Source: Candidatus Kuenenia stuttgartensis (GTDB taxonomy: Bacteria; Planctomycetota; Planctomycetia; Planctomycetales; Planctomycetaceae). Taken from it: a stretch of DNA of 37,276 bases. Where the stretch lies: the NCBI GenBank assembly GCA_945861865.1, contig CAMAWN010000036.1:1-37276 (forward strand), in the 5' to 3' direction. The translations under genes and the position numbers were made by a program. Under the pieces are notes generated by a model, which saw only the letters and a list, made by a program, of their open reading frames with translations, was not told the origin of the DNA and searched no databases. This document shows, one piece after another, positions 1-7,255 of this stretch; position 1 is the first letter of the stretch; each line of letters begins with the position of its first letter.

Positions 1-173
1 TCACGGTCGTGTCGATGATTCTGACTCCGGCCGAGCCATACAGCATGTTGATGATGATGATTCCAATGATCATTCTGTACGAGTTCGGCATCCTGATTTG
101 CCGCTGGTTCCCCAAGCCGAAGCCGTTCGACGACGAGGAAGACGAAAAAAAAACGGCCATCGCGACGACCTGA
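1..173 (+). CDS. tatC: TatC, Sec-independent translocase subunit (3' end only)
   Basis: Only the last 56 codons are in the window, read in the frame starting at base 3 and ending with TGA at 171-173. The peptide contains a TPAEPYSMLMMM stretch followed by a hydrophobic run ending LYEFGILICRW, which matches the last periplasmic loop and sixth transmembrane helix of TatC (family pattern TPPDP, then a helix ending in LYE-G-I). TatC is the multi-spanning receptor of the twin-arginine translocase, which exports folded proteins across the cytoplasmic membrane. The C-terminal cytoplasmic tail is short and strongly acidic (DDEEDEKK), as in many TatC tails. The gene body lies upstream of the window. 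A hairpin at 183-202 could end the transcript. Confidence 0.8.
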   Translation, partial: TVVSMILTPAEPYSMLMMMIPMIILYEFGILICRWFPKPKPFDDEEDEKKTAIATT

Positions 174-182
174 GTGTTGTCG

Positions 183-230
183 GACGGGCACTTTTGCCCG
201 TCTCAGATGGACGAACAGTTGTGTCCGTCT
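183..230 (+). terminator. Two adjacent hairpins after tatC, possible terminator or repeat element
   Basis: Two inverted repeats follow each other. The first is GACGGGCA (183-190) with TGCCCGTC (195-202) around a CTTT loop. The second is AGATGGAC (205-212) with GTCCGTCT (223-230), one G-T pair. They lie between the tatC stop and the mtnA ribosome binding site. The first could be a terminator, although it lacks a long T-tract. The two share the GGACGG/CCGTC sequence, so they may instead be one composite dispersed palindrome. Confidence 0.45.
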
Positions 231-247
231 TCCAAGAGGGAGAAGCC

Positions 248-1333
248 GTGCCGCTGCATTCCGTACCGATGATTGCGACGAGTACTCCGGTCATCGAATG
301 GGTCGGCGAGACAGACGGCTGCTTGCGTCTGCTGGATCAGACGTTGTTGCCGTGCGAAACGAAGACGATCGAGTGCCGCTCGGTCGAGCAAGTCGTCGAA
401 GCAATCCGCTCGTTGCGTGTCCGCGGCGCACCGGCGATCGGAGTGACGGCGGCCTACGGCGTTGTTGTCGGCCTGCGCGAGTCCGTGACTGCGGATCGCT
501 CGCAGTTTGACGAACGACTGCGAGCAATCACGCAGCAACTTGCCGAGAGTCGGCCAACAGCGGTGAATCTCTTCTGGGCGTTGGATCGTCAGCGAAGGCT
601 CGCCGAGCGATCAGCAACCGCGCTGCCGGCAGACATTTTGAAAGCGTTGCTGGCCGAAGCTCGCGCGATCGAGGTCGAAGATCGAGCGATGTGCGCTGCA
701 ATCGGCCGGCACGGCGCAGAGTTGCTCAAAGACGGCGACGTGGTGCTGACGCATTGCAATGCCGGTGCGTTGGCGACGGCCGGAGACGGCACGGCGCTCG
801 CAGTGATTTACGCGGCGGTTGCCGCAGGAAAACAAATTCGCGTGTTCGCCGACGAGACTCGCCCACTGCTGCAAGGGTCGCGGCTCACCGCGTGGGAACT
901 TTCGCGGCGCGGCGTGCCGGTCACGGTAATTTGCGACTCGATGGCCGCGACCGTGATGCGGCAGGGCAAGATTCAAGCCGTGATCGTCGGAGCAGATCGC
1001 ATCGCGGCGAACGGTGACACGGCCAACAAGATCGGCACGTACTCGGTCGCCTGTCTCGCAAAAACACACGGCCTGCCATTCTACGTCGCGGCACCGTCCA
1101 GCACGTTCGACTTGTCGCTGACCAACGGCGAGCAGATTCCGATCGAAGCGCGATCACCGGCCGAGATCACGCACGGCTTCGGACGTCAGACCGTGCCGGA
1201 AGGAGTTGACGTTTACAACCCCGCGTTCGATGTGACGCCCGCCGAACTGATCACGGCGATCATCACCGAGCGCGGCGTTATCCAGCCGGTGACGGCAGAG
1301 GAAATTCGTATTTTGTTGGCAGCATCAACGTAG
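248..1333 (+). CDS. mtnA: S-methyl-5-thioribose-1-phosphate isomerase (MtnA)
   Basis: This is a 361-residue member of the MtnA / eIF2B-like isomerase family. It converts 5-methylthioribose-1-phosphate to 5-methylthioribulose-1-phosphate in cytosolic methionine salvage. Visible signatures are RVRGAPAIGVTAAYG near residue 57, THCNAG with the expected catalytic Cys170, ETRPLLQGSRLTAWEL near 200, and GADRI with the expected acid Asp250, followed by NGDTANKIGTYS. The spacing of Cys and Asp fits the family. I chose GTG at 248 because a GAGGGAG ribosome binding site at 235-241 lies six bases upstream and the encoded N-terminus is family-like. The same frame is open further upstream to base 98, but that part encodes an Arg-rich shadow over the tatC tail. 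ATG at 269 is the alternative start. No other salvage genes are adjacent. The last 9 bases overlap the convergent tsaE. Confidence 0.93.
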   Translation: MPLHSVPMIATSTPVIEWVGETDGCLRLLDQTLLPCETKTIECRSVEQVVEAIRSLRVRGAPAIGVTAAYGVVVGLRESVTADRSQFDERLRAITQQLAESRPTAVNLFWALDRQRRLAERSATALPADILKALLAEARAIEVEDRAMCAAIGRHGAELLKDGDVVLTHCNAGALATAGDGTALAVIYAAVAAGKQIRVFADETRPLLQGSRLTAWELSRRGVPVTVICDSMAATVMRQGKIQAVIVGADRIAANGDTANKIGTYSVACLAKTHGLPFYVAAPSSTFDLSLTNGEQIPIEARSPAEITHGFGRQTVPEGVDVYNPAFDVTPAELITAIITERGVIQPVTAEEIRILLAAST

Positions 1334-1810
1334 CCGCGACAACACTCGCTGCGAGACGGGGCCGCTGGCGGTGATCCGAAATCGCCGAGAGGTCGGCGCG
1401 AGCACAGTCACTTCGATGTGCAGGACATCGCGCGGCAACTCCGAAGCGACTCGATCGGCCCACTCCACGAAGCAGACGCCGTCGCCGCCGAAGTACTCCT
1501 CCGCACCGAGATCCGCGAAGGCTCGGACGTCACGCAAGCGGTAGGTGTCGAAGTGATAAACCGGCAATCGGCCAAAGTACTCCTGAATCAGCACGAACGT
1601 CGGGCTGCTGACGCTGCTGGGATCGGCACCCAAAGCGGTCGCCGTCGCACGGACCAATCGTGTCTTGCCGGCTCCGAGCGGCCCGATCAAACCGACGACC
1701 AAACCCGATTCGGCGGCATCTGCGAGCATCGCGCCCAGCGTGTCGGTGTCGTGCTCGTCGAGAGCCTCGTACTCGAATGGCGGTTGTGTCGGCTCTGCGA
1801 GGGAACTCAT
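1325..1810 (-). CDS. tsaE: TsaE, tRNA threonylcarbamoyladenosine biosynthesis ATPase
   Basis: The protein has 161 residues, the usual size for TsaE (YjeE). TsaE is the P-loop ATPase that works with TsaB and TsaD to make t6A at position 37 of ANN-decoding tRNAs. The Walker A motif GPLGAGKT is at residues 43-50. The family blocks SSPTFVLIQEY (near 68-78), YHFDTYRL (near 88) and FVEWADR (near 114) follow in the right order. It is the last gene of a leftward operon and its start overlaps the end of the DUF167 gene by four bases (ATGA), so the two are probably translationally coupled. Its 3' end runs 9 bases into the convergent mtnA. Confidence 0.93.
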   Translation of the reverse strand: MSSLAEPTQPPFEYEALDEHDTDTLGAMLADAAESGLVVGLIGPLGAGKTRLVRATATALGADPSSVSSPTFVLIQEYFGRLPVYHFDTYRLRDVRAFADLGAEEYFGGDGVCFVEWADRVASELPRDVLHIEVTVLAPTSRRFRITASGPVSQRVLSRLR

Positions 1811-2109
1811 GCGTCCTCCAAAACCGACCGGAGTCGTTCCGCCAAATCGGCGAGTGAGATTCCAGAAACCAAGACTCGCTTCTGCGGCGAGGTGGCTCCC
1901 GACAACAGCGACATTTGCGAATGTTTCAAGTGCAGCGCATCGGCAATCGTTTCGAGGACTGCGTCGGTTGCCTTGCCACGTTCGGGAGCCTGCGTGACTT
2001 GCACCTTCAACGCTCCGGCATGTTCACCCGCCAGTCCGTTGCGACGTGCTCCCGGCTGAGCCTTCACCGGCATGATAATTCCTTGCGGATGCTCTTCCAA
2101 CGCGATCAC
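1807..2109 (-). CDS. DUF167 (YggU-like) protein
   Basis: A 100-residue protein of the DUF167 / YggU family, recognisable from PVKAQPGARRNGLAG, then GALKVQVTQAPERGKA and a C-terminal region with SGATSPQKRV. The family is small, soluble and widespread, and its biochemical role is not settled. I chose GTG at 2109 because GGAG lies about eight bases upstream and family members begin with a short strand before PV-A-PGA. An in-frame GTG at 2139 would overlap the end of the upstream transporter gene. It sits between the nucleoside transporter (16-base gap) and tsaE (4-base overlap), so it is probably co-transcribed with both. Confidence 0.85.
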   Translation of the reverse strand: MIALEEHPQGIIMPVKAQPGARRNGLAGEHAGALKVQVTQAPERGKATDAVLETIADALHLKHSQMSLLSGATSPQKRVLVSGISLADLAERLRSVLEDA

Positions 2110-2125
2110 TCGTGGTCTCCGTTGT

Positions 2126-3349
2126 TCACAGCAGCACACCCGCGACGCAAGCCGTCATAAAGCAGGCCAGAGTGCCACCGAGCATAGCTCGCAAGCCCAA
2201 ACGAGCGAGGTCACCGCGTCGCTCCGGAGCCATCGCGCCGATGCCGCCGATCTGAATGCCGATCGAACCGAAATTCGCAAAGCCGCACAAGGCATACGTC
2301 AGGATCACTCGCGAACGATCCGCCAGCACGACACCCAAATCCGGCTTGTTAATCCAATCGGACATGCGTTGGTAGGCGACGAGTTCGTTGGTCACCATTC
2401 GCAAGCCCAGCAGTTCGCCGGCGCGCGAGCAGTCCTGGGAAGGAATCCCCATGACCCACGCGATCGGCCAAAACAGGTGAGCAAAGACCGCCGAGAGCGA
2501 CCACGTCTTTTGGCCAAAATAGAATTCGCCGATCGACGCCAGCATCCAATCCAACATCGCCATCAATCCCAGGAATGCGATCAGCATCGCGGCGACGTTG
2601 AGTGCTAGCTTCAAACCCTCCGAGGCTCCCTCCGCCGCCGCGTCGATGAGATTGACGTTCGTCATCGGCAACGAACTGGCGGAGACGCCTGCTGTCTCCG
2701 GTTGATCGACCTCCGGTTGCATGATCTTGGCAATGACCAGTGTTGCCGGAGCGGCGATCACCGACGCGGTCATCAAGTGTTTAGCGTCGATGCCCATGCC
2801 GACGTACAACGCCAAGACGCCGCCGGCGATCGTTGCAAAGCCGCCGATCATAATTGTCATCAACTCGGATTTCGTCATCTTCGCGACATACGGCTTGACC
2901 ACCAGCGGTGCTTCCGTCTGGCCGACGAAAATGTTCGCGGCGGTCGAAAGGCTCTCGGCCCCGGAGGTCTTCATCGTTCGCAGCATGACCCACGCCATCG
3001 CTTGCACGATTCGTTGCATGACTCCCAGGTAGTACAGCACCGACATCAGCGACGAAAAAAAGATGATCGTCGGCAACACTCGAAACGCGAAATAGTGGTG
3101 CGAGTATTCCGCGCCGAACACGAACTTTGAGCCTTCGTCCACAAAGTCGAGAATCCTCGTGAACAGTTCCCCGAGCGCATCGAAGAGGAGTCGGCCAGGG
3201 GCTGTGCGCAGGGTCAACCAGGCGAACACGAATTGCAGAACCATGCCGATCAGCACCACACGCCACGGAAACCGTCGCCGATGAGTGCTCATTAGCCACG
3301 CCAATCCGATCATCACGAACAGCCCGAACACACTGATGACGCGATCCAT
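2126..3349 (-). CDS. Concentrative nucleoside transporter (NupC/CNT family)
   Basis: The protein is 407 residues long, typical of bacterial CNT transporters, which bring nucleosides into the cell by cation symport. CNT hallmarks are visible in order: FVFGAEY and FRVLPTIIFFSSLMSVLYYLG, AANIFVGQTEAPLVVKPYV, MTKSELMTIMIGG followed by FATIAGGVLALYVGMG, PSQDCSRAGELLGLRMVTNE, and CGFANFGSIGIQIGG followed by IGAMAPERR. It is hydrophobic throughout, with about eight to ten membrane segments. The start at 3349 is set by an AAAGG ribosome binding site just upstream; the open frame extends to 3463 but codes for an Arg-rich shadow. It heads a leftward operon with the DUF167 gene and tsaE. The nucleoside specificity and coupling ion cannot be read from the sequence. 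Confidence 0.92.
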   Translation of the reverse strand: MDRVISVFGLFVMIGLAWLMSTHRRRFPWRVVLIGMVLQFVFAWLTLRTAPGRLLFDALGELFTRILDFVDEGSKFVFGAEYSHHYFAFRVLPTIIFFSSLMSVLYYLGVMQRIVQAMAWVMLRTMKTSGAESLSTAANIFVGQTEAPLVVKPYVAKMTKSELMTIMIGGFATIAGGVLALYVGMGIDAKHLMTASVIAAPATLVIAKIMQPEVDQPETAGVSASSLPMTNVNLIDAAAEGASEGLKLALNVAAMLIAFLGLMAMLDWMLASIGEFYFGQKTWSLSAVFAHLFWPIAWVMGIPSQDCSRAGELLGLRMVTNELVAYQRMSDWINKPDLGVVLADRSRVILTYALCGFANFGSIGIQIGGIGAMAPERRGDLARLGLRAMLGGTLACFMTACVAGVLL

Positions 3350-3512
3350 AAGCGACCTTTCATCGTCGTGGCGAATCCGCGGCGGCGGGCCAGCGTCCGT
3401 CTTGCCGGCGCAAGCTGCGTCAGCCACAAGAGGCATTCGACCGGTCGCGTCCGACGCTCGCAAGGGACGCTGATCCTGCTCACAATCCGGCGACCCACGA
3501 AAGGTTTCTCAA

Positions 3513-4247
3513 ATGGCGATGCGACGCGAGACTCTAGGCGGCCTGACTTGCCGCATCATTAGCCGGCTTCCTGAGAACGTGCCGCCCAAGTTGGTGGTTG
3601 TGCTGTGTCACGGTTTCGGTGCTCCGAGCCACGACTTGGTGCCGATTGCGGACGAGTTGTTCGAGCTGAGTCCCGACTTGGCGGATTCGGTCGAGGTGAT
3701 TTTTCCCGCTGCGCCGCTGAGTCTCGATCACCTCGGCATGCTCGGCGGCCACGCGTGGTGGCACATCGATATGAACGAACTGATCGGAGCGATCGAGCAC
3801 GGCAACCTGCGCATCTTGCGAGACCGTCGTCCCGAGGGGATCGACGAGGCTCGTGACTTGCTGCTCGGAGTGCTGGACGACGTACAGCAAAAGACAAATC
3901 TGGCGAGAGACCGTTTCGTGCTCGGAGGTTTCTCGCAAGGCTCGATGCTCGCGGTCGAGGCCGCGCTCCACGGGTCCGAGCCTCCCGGCGGTCTGTGCTT
4001 GTGGTCGAGCACGCTGGTCAGCGAAGCTCAATGGCGAGCAAACATGACTCGCTTGAAAAACATCCCCGTCGTGCAAAGCCACGGACGTCAAGACCCGATC
4101 CTACCGTTCGCCGCCGCAGTCGCACTGCGCGATCTGCTGATCGAAGCCGGCGCGAAGATGAACTTCATCGAGTTCGATGGCCCGCACACAATCACGCACG
4201 CCGGCTTGCAAGCGCTAGTTGAGATGCTCGAACGATTGGGTTCGTAG
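3513..4247 (+). CDS. Phospholipase/carboxylesterase-family serine hydrolase
   Basis: A 244-residue alpha/beta hydrolase of the phospholipase/carboxylesterase (acyl-protein thioesterase-like) family. The oxyanion-hole segment LCHGFGAPSHD is near residue 31 and the nucleophile elbow is GFSQGS, with Ser141. The acid is Asp194 in GRQDPILPF and the base is His225 in the segment DGPHTITHAG. There is no signal peptide, so it probably acts in the cytoplasm on small carboxylic esters. The ATG at 3513 has AAAGG eight bases upstream. The gene is divergent from the nucleoside transporter across about 160 bases and stands alone. The substrate is unknown. Confidence 0.88.
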   Translation: MAMRRETLGGLTCRIISRLPENVPPKLVVVLCHGFGAPSHDLVPIADELFELSPDLADSVEVIFPAAPLSLDHLGMLGGHAWWHIDMNELIGAIEHGNLRILRDRRPEGIDEARDLLLGVLDDVQQKTNLARDRFVLGGFSQGSMLAVEAALHGSEPPGGLCLWSSTLVSEAQWRANMTRLKNIPVVQSHGRQDPILPFAAAVALRDLLIEAGAKMNFIEFDGPHTITHAGLQALVEMLERLGS

Positions 4248-4278
4248 AAGTATGATCCGGCCCGCAACAATGGTGGGC

Positions 4279-5046
4279 CTACTTTGCGATCTCGCGCAGC
4301 GGGAAGATGTCCACGTTCACGCCGGGACTGAAGAGGACGTGAGCCGGTGGAGTCGCGATGTTGATTCCGGTTGCCGAGACCAATGATTGTTCGCAGCGAT
4401 GCAGTGTCGCCGCTTGCAGCGGATACGGCCGATGATGCACCTGTCCGCGAGCAATTCGCCCCGGTGCCAGTTTGGTGAAGAGCAGATACCGCTCAGCCAA
4501 GAAGAACTCCAGCGTTCCCGGCCGAGCTTCCCCCTGTGGCCCTCCGTTCGGCCACCAGTTGCCGATCTCGGCGGTGACATCGGTTTGTCCGGGCAACGGC
4601 GACGGCCACAATCGCCGGCTGAGATATTCGATCTTCGCGTCGTCTCGCGCGATCGACATCTGCGCGAAGAAATACCTCAGCCCCCAACGCCAGCGAGCGA
4701 CTCGCACGGCGAGCGAGTTCGCCGCATCGAGGCTGAAAAACCACACGCCCGGCTCGCCGCGGCAGGTGACGTAGGTGCGGACGTTCGTCTCGTGAAAGTC
4801 CGAGACGCCTGGCAGCGCGGGGAACCACCACGGTCGCACGCCCGACATGTGAAACAGAACCAAGCCGACCCACGCCGAACCGTTGAACTCGTCGATGGCG
4901 ACTTCTGCTGGCAACAGCGGGCGAAGCTCGGCAGCGGGAACTCGCCAATGCACGAACAACAGATCTGACCAAGTCTGATAACCAGCGACCGAGCCGGCCG
5001 GTCGAATCCGTGGGGCGAGACGATCAATCTCCGGCGAGGAAGTCAT
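4279..5046 (-). CDS. DUF2071 (YqjF-like) protein
   Basis: A 255-residue protein matching DUF2071 (YqjF), a family structurally related to acetoacetate decarboxylase and of unknown function. Family landmarks are WSDLLFVHWRVPAAELRPLL near residue 30, FHMSGVRPWWFPALPG near 66, FHETNVRTYV, GVWFFSLDAANSLAV and ERYLLFT. ATG at 5046 is preferred. The frame is open to 5094, but the extra 16 residues do not look like the family. The protein has no signal peptide or membrane helix. It reads in the same direction as the Cys-rich lipoprotein gene upstream but is separated from it by a strong terminator, so it is probably transcribed separately. It ends about 30 bases from the convergent esterase gene. 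Confidence 0.85.
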   Translation of the reverse strand: MTSSPEIDRLAPRIRPAGSVAGYQTWSDLLFVHWRVPAAELRPLLPAEVAIDEFNGSAWVGLVLFHMSGVRPWWFPALPGVSDFHETNVRTYVTCRGEPGVWFFSLDAANSLAVRVARWRWGLRYFFAQMSIARDDAKIEYLSRRLWPSPLPGQTDVTAEIGNWWPNGGPQGEARPGTLEFFLAERYLLFTKLAPGRIARGQVHHRPYPLQAATLHRCEQSLVSATGINIATPPAHVLFSPGVNVDIFPLREIAK

Positions 5047-5129
5047 GGCGAGCGATCCGCGATTTGAGAGGCACGATCTTGTCCAACACCGCATTCGGAG
5101 AACGAACGTAACCGCTTTTCAATCGGCGC

Positions 5130-5162
5130 AAAAGAAAACACACCGGCGAGTGGCCGGTGTGT
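5130..5162 (-). terminator. Intrinsic terminator of the Cys-rich lipoprotein gene
   Basis: A perfect 10-bp stem, ACACACCGGC at 5138-5147 and GCCGGTGTGT at 5153-5162, encloses a five-base loop. On the minus strand it is followed directly by a T-rich run (complement of 5130-5138). It lies about 60 bases past the stop of the leftward Cys-rich gene and upstream of the DUF2071 gene, the right place to insulate the two. Confidence 0.85.
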
Positions 5163-5225
5163 CGTGACTTTCGGGTGCTGTCTGCGGTGCTCGGTTCGGC
5201 GTCGAAGTTCGTCGCCGTCACATGC

Positions 5226-6014
5226 TCACAGTTGCCGAGGCACCCAGTGAATCTTTTGGATTTGCTCGCCAGAGCCTGCTGCGTTGTTGCCAGGGACTGC
5301 TTCGGGCGTCGGAGCCGGAACTGATTCTGCTGGCGGAGCCGGGACCGGACTTTGATGGTTTGGCCCCATCGGGTTGTAGAACGAGTCGGTCGTTGCGCCG
5401 GTGCCGCAGCTCGCACAGCCGCCACCGGCAGGAGGAGCCGACGGAACTGTCGCGGGAGTCGGATGGTTTCCGCCACAACTGGCACAGGTACCCGGAGCCG
5501 ACGGCGGAACATTGCCGGTTCCTCCGCACGAAGCACAGCCGCCTCCGCTGGGAGTCGGAGCAATGCCACTGCCACCACACCCAGCACAGCCGGTCGAGGG
5601 CATGGACATCATCGGAGCACCGCCGGCACAGCCAGCGCATCCACCGGCCATCGGCATCATCCCCATGACCGGTTGTGGAATCCCTTGCCAATCATCGCCG
5701 GTGTAGACCACGGAATTACCGTAGCCGTACATCGCGGCCTCGGCCGGCAGGTCGTATTTTTTCTTGGACTTCTTGTGGCCGTGATGATGCCCACAAGCGC
5801 AAGCGGCTTCATGTTCGCATCCGCCGTATTCCGATTGGCATCCGCGGTTGCCACCGCGAAATTTGTTGGTGATTTTATGCAGGCACGATCGCTGCCCGCA
5901 GCCGGAGTCACAACCAGTGTCACCGCCTGACTGGCAACTTGTCTGACAAGTGTGACAGCCGACGGCGCTGATGGTCAGCAGCAGTCCCAGGCAGAATCGC
6001 AAAGCGGTCTTCAT
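5226..6014 (-). CDS. Cys/Gly/His-rich putative lipoprotein, function unknown
   Basis: A 262-residue protein that I do not recognise as a named family. It begins with Lys, then a hydrophobic signal ending ISAVGC, a plausible lipobox with Cys20, so it is probably an outer-surface or periplasmic lipoprotein. The next 60 residues are dense in Cys (CHTCQTSCQ, GCDSGCGQRSC, GCEHEAACACG) and end in a His/Lys patch, GHHHGHKKSKKK. Residues from about 120 carry five CAGC or CASC modules (GCAGCAGG, GCAGCGG, GCASCGG, TCASCGG, GCASCGT) separated by Pro/Gly/Ser linkers, then a Pro-rich tail ending HWVPRQL. The pattern suggests metal binding or disulfide cross-linking at the cell surface; that is inference. 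ATG at 6014 has a GAGGA ribosome binding site. A strong terminator follows the gene. Confidence 0.7.
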   Translation of the reverse strand: MKTALRFCLGLLLTISAVGCHTCQTSCQSGGDTGCDSGCGQRSCLHKITNKFRGGNRGCQSEYGGCEHEAACACGHHHGHKKSKKKYDLPAEAAMYGYGNSVVYTGDDWQGIPQPVMGMMPMAGGCAGCAGGAPMMSMPSTGCAGCGGSGIAPTPSGGGCASCGGTGNVPPSAPGTCASCGGNHPTPATVPSAPPAGGGCASCGTGATTDSFYNPMGPNHQSPVPAPPAESVPAPTPEAVPGNNAAGSGEQIQKIHWVPRQL

Positions 6015-6387
6015 GGCGTTCCTCAAGACGAGGGATTGAACGGTTCCGTGTGATCCAACATGGACTCGCAGAACATTCACGGAGTCTCCGCCAAACAAAA
6101 TCTTCGGCGGCTACCACTCTCCATCGGCCTGAAGACTAGGCAAACTTTATGGATTATTCGGGTTGTGCGGGGGAGAAGGCCGTAGGCGGAAAACCGAAGG
6201 CAGCCTTCGTCCCCCAGTACCGTGCCTACTGCCTTCCATCTCTCATCCCAGAGGCTTCCGGCAAAATCGGCAGACTTGCTACGGACCAGTCCCCACTGCG
6301 GGCGAAAATCCTTTCGGCTTCAGAATCTCAAGGCTATCTTCACGGTCGTGTCCCATCGTCCTGAAGCGTTCCGCGCGGGAAGTCGTC
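6015..6387. other. Intergenic region between divergent genes, with one long hairpin
   Basis: These 373 bases separate the leftward Cys-rich lipoprotein gene from a small rightward unknown gene. They hold no convincing coding frame. The main structure is an inverted repeat, GGGGGAGAAGG at 6169-6179 with CCTTCGTCCCCC at 6204-6215, the intervening part having a second partial pairing of GCC with GGC. Promoters for both flanking genes should lie here, but I cannot point to clear -35/-10 boxes. Confidence 0.5.
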
Positions 6388-6675
6388 ATGGCGAGCTTGG
6401 TCGAACCCCCGCAGTTTCAGTCGTCAGGCGAACTGCCAGTCATCAGCTACGAACCGTGCGAAGTTCGCGTGACTCCAAACAGCGATTTCGTGCTGCAAGC
6501 TGGCATGGCAATGTTCTGGCATCCGTCGGTCGGCCCCGCCAGCATCGGCGACACAATGTTGATTGGCCCCAACGGACTCGAAGTGTTGACTCCCACCGAG
6601 CAATGGCCGATGTTCAAAGTCGATGTCAGAGGCGCAGCGATCCTGAGACCGGACATCTTGCAACGCACGACGTGA
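6388..6675 (+). CDS. Small protein of unknown function
   Basis: A 95-residue open frame starting MASLVEPPQFQ and ending ILQRTT. I do not recognise it. Composition is that of a small soluble, probably beta-rich protein (FVLQAGMAMFWH, then MLIGPNGLEVLTPTEQW), with no signal peptide or membrane segment. The frame is open further upstream, but that extension covers the GC-rich hairpin at 6169-6215 and looks non-coding. There is no strong ribosome binding site upstream of 6388. It lies about 160 bases before another small unknown gene on the same strand. It could be a real lineage-specific gene or a chance frame; codon use (third-position G/C in most codons) is moderately in favour. Confidence 0.45.
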   Translation: MASLVEPPQFQSSGELPVISYEPCEVRVTPNSDFVLQAGMAMFWHPSVGPASIGDTMLIGPNGLEVLTPTEQWPMFKVDVRGAAILRPDILQRTT

Positions 6676-6838
6676 CGCTTACAGTGGACGACCGCGCCAA
6701 TCGCCGCTTGAGAGCGCATCGCGCTGCCGGTATAAGTCCCGCGTTCTGGGCTTCGAGGCTGACAATTGCGAAAGTGCTCTTCGCAGACGGTCGGGGGATC
6801 GGTGCGATGCGGCACATTCTGGTTGAAGGGTGCGGGCC

Positions 6839-7240
6839 ATGTGTCGTGAGTATTCATCGATTCCGACAAGCGTGTACGACCAAGCGTGGCAGGAGGCCTA
6901 TCGGCACAAGTGGATCGAAAGCGAGCGGCAGGATCGCGACTTGGGACATGCGGCGATCAGGGATTGGAATCGTCGGCACCTCAAACGCTTTTACCGCTGG
7001 AGCCATTGGCTCCACTTGACCGGACAGCGGTTTCACGAGTTTCCAGGATCGCAATTCAACTCAGTGATGGACCCGCGCGATGAAATCGAACGACAGGTCA
7101 TCCATTGCTTCTGGGACGGCCAAGAGAATTTGGAGATATTTTTATCTGCGCACGGATGCGGCTGGCCCATCGAGCGAGTGCGAGTGGCGCTTTCGACACT
7201 CGGCATCAACGAGGCCCGGCTGAGTTCGCTCGTGAAATGA
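6839..7240 (+). CDS. Unknown protein, Trp- and His-rich, 133 residues
   Basis: A 133-residue soluble protein that I cannot name. It has an aromatic-rich helical N-terminal half (YDQAWQEAYRHKWIESER, then RDWNRRHLKRFYRWSHWLHL) and a C-terminal part with a possible small helix-turn-helix (WPIERVRVALSTLGINEARL). ATG at 6839 has GAAGGG at 6825-6830. GTG at 6830 would add three residues. It lies directly upstream of murJ (15-base gap), so it may be co-transcribed with it. Nothing in the sequence ties it to envelope synthesis. Confidence 0.65.
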   Translation: MCREYSSIPTSVYDQAWQEAYRHKWIESERQDRDLGHAAIRDWNRRHLKRFYRWSHWLHLTGQRFHEFPGSQFNSVMDPRDEIERQVIHCFWDGQENLEIFLSAHGCGWPIERVRVALSTLGINEARLSSLVK

Positions 7241-7255
7241 GCGGAGTGCTCCAGC

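Noticed and set aside
5352..5930. Plus-strand open frame over the Cys-rich lipoprotein gene
   Set aside because: The minus-strand gene has a signal peptide, ribosome binding site and terminator. The plus-strand product is Arg-rich without motifs.
6222..7019. One long plus-strand frame across both small unknown genes
   Set aside because: The product is Arg/His-rich without a family match, and the two shorter frames have more natural composition.
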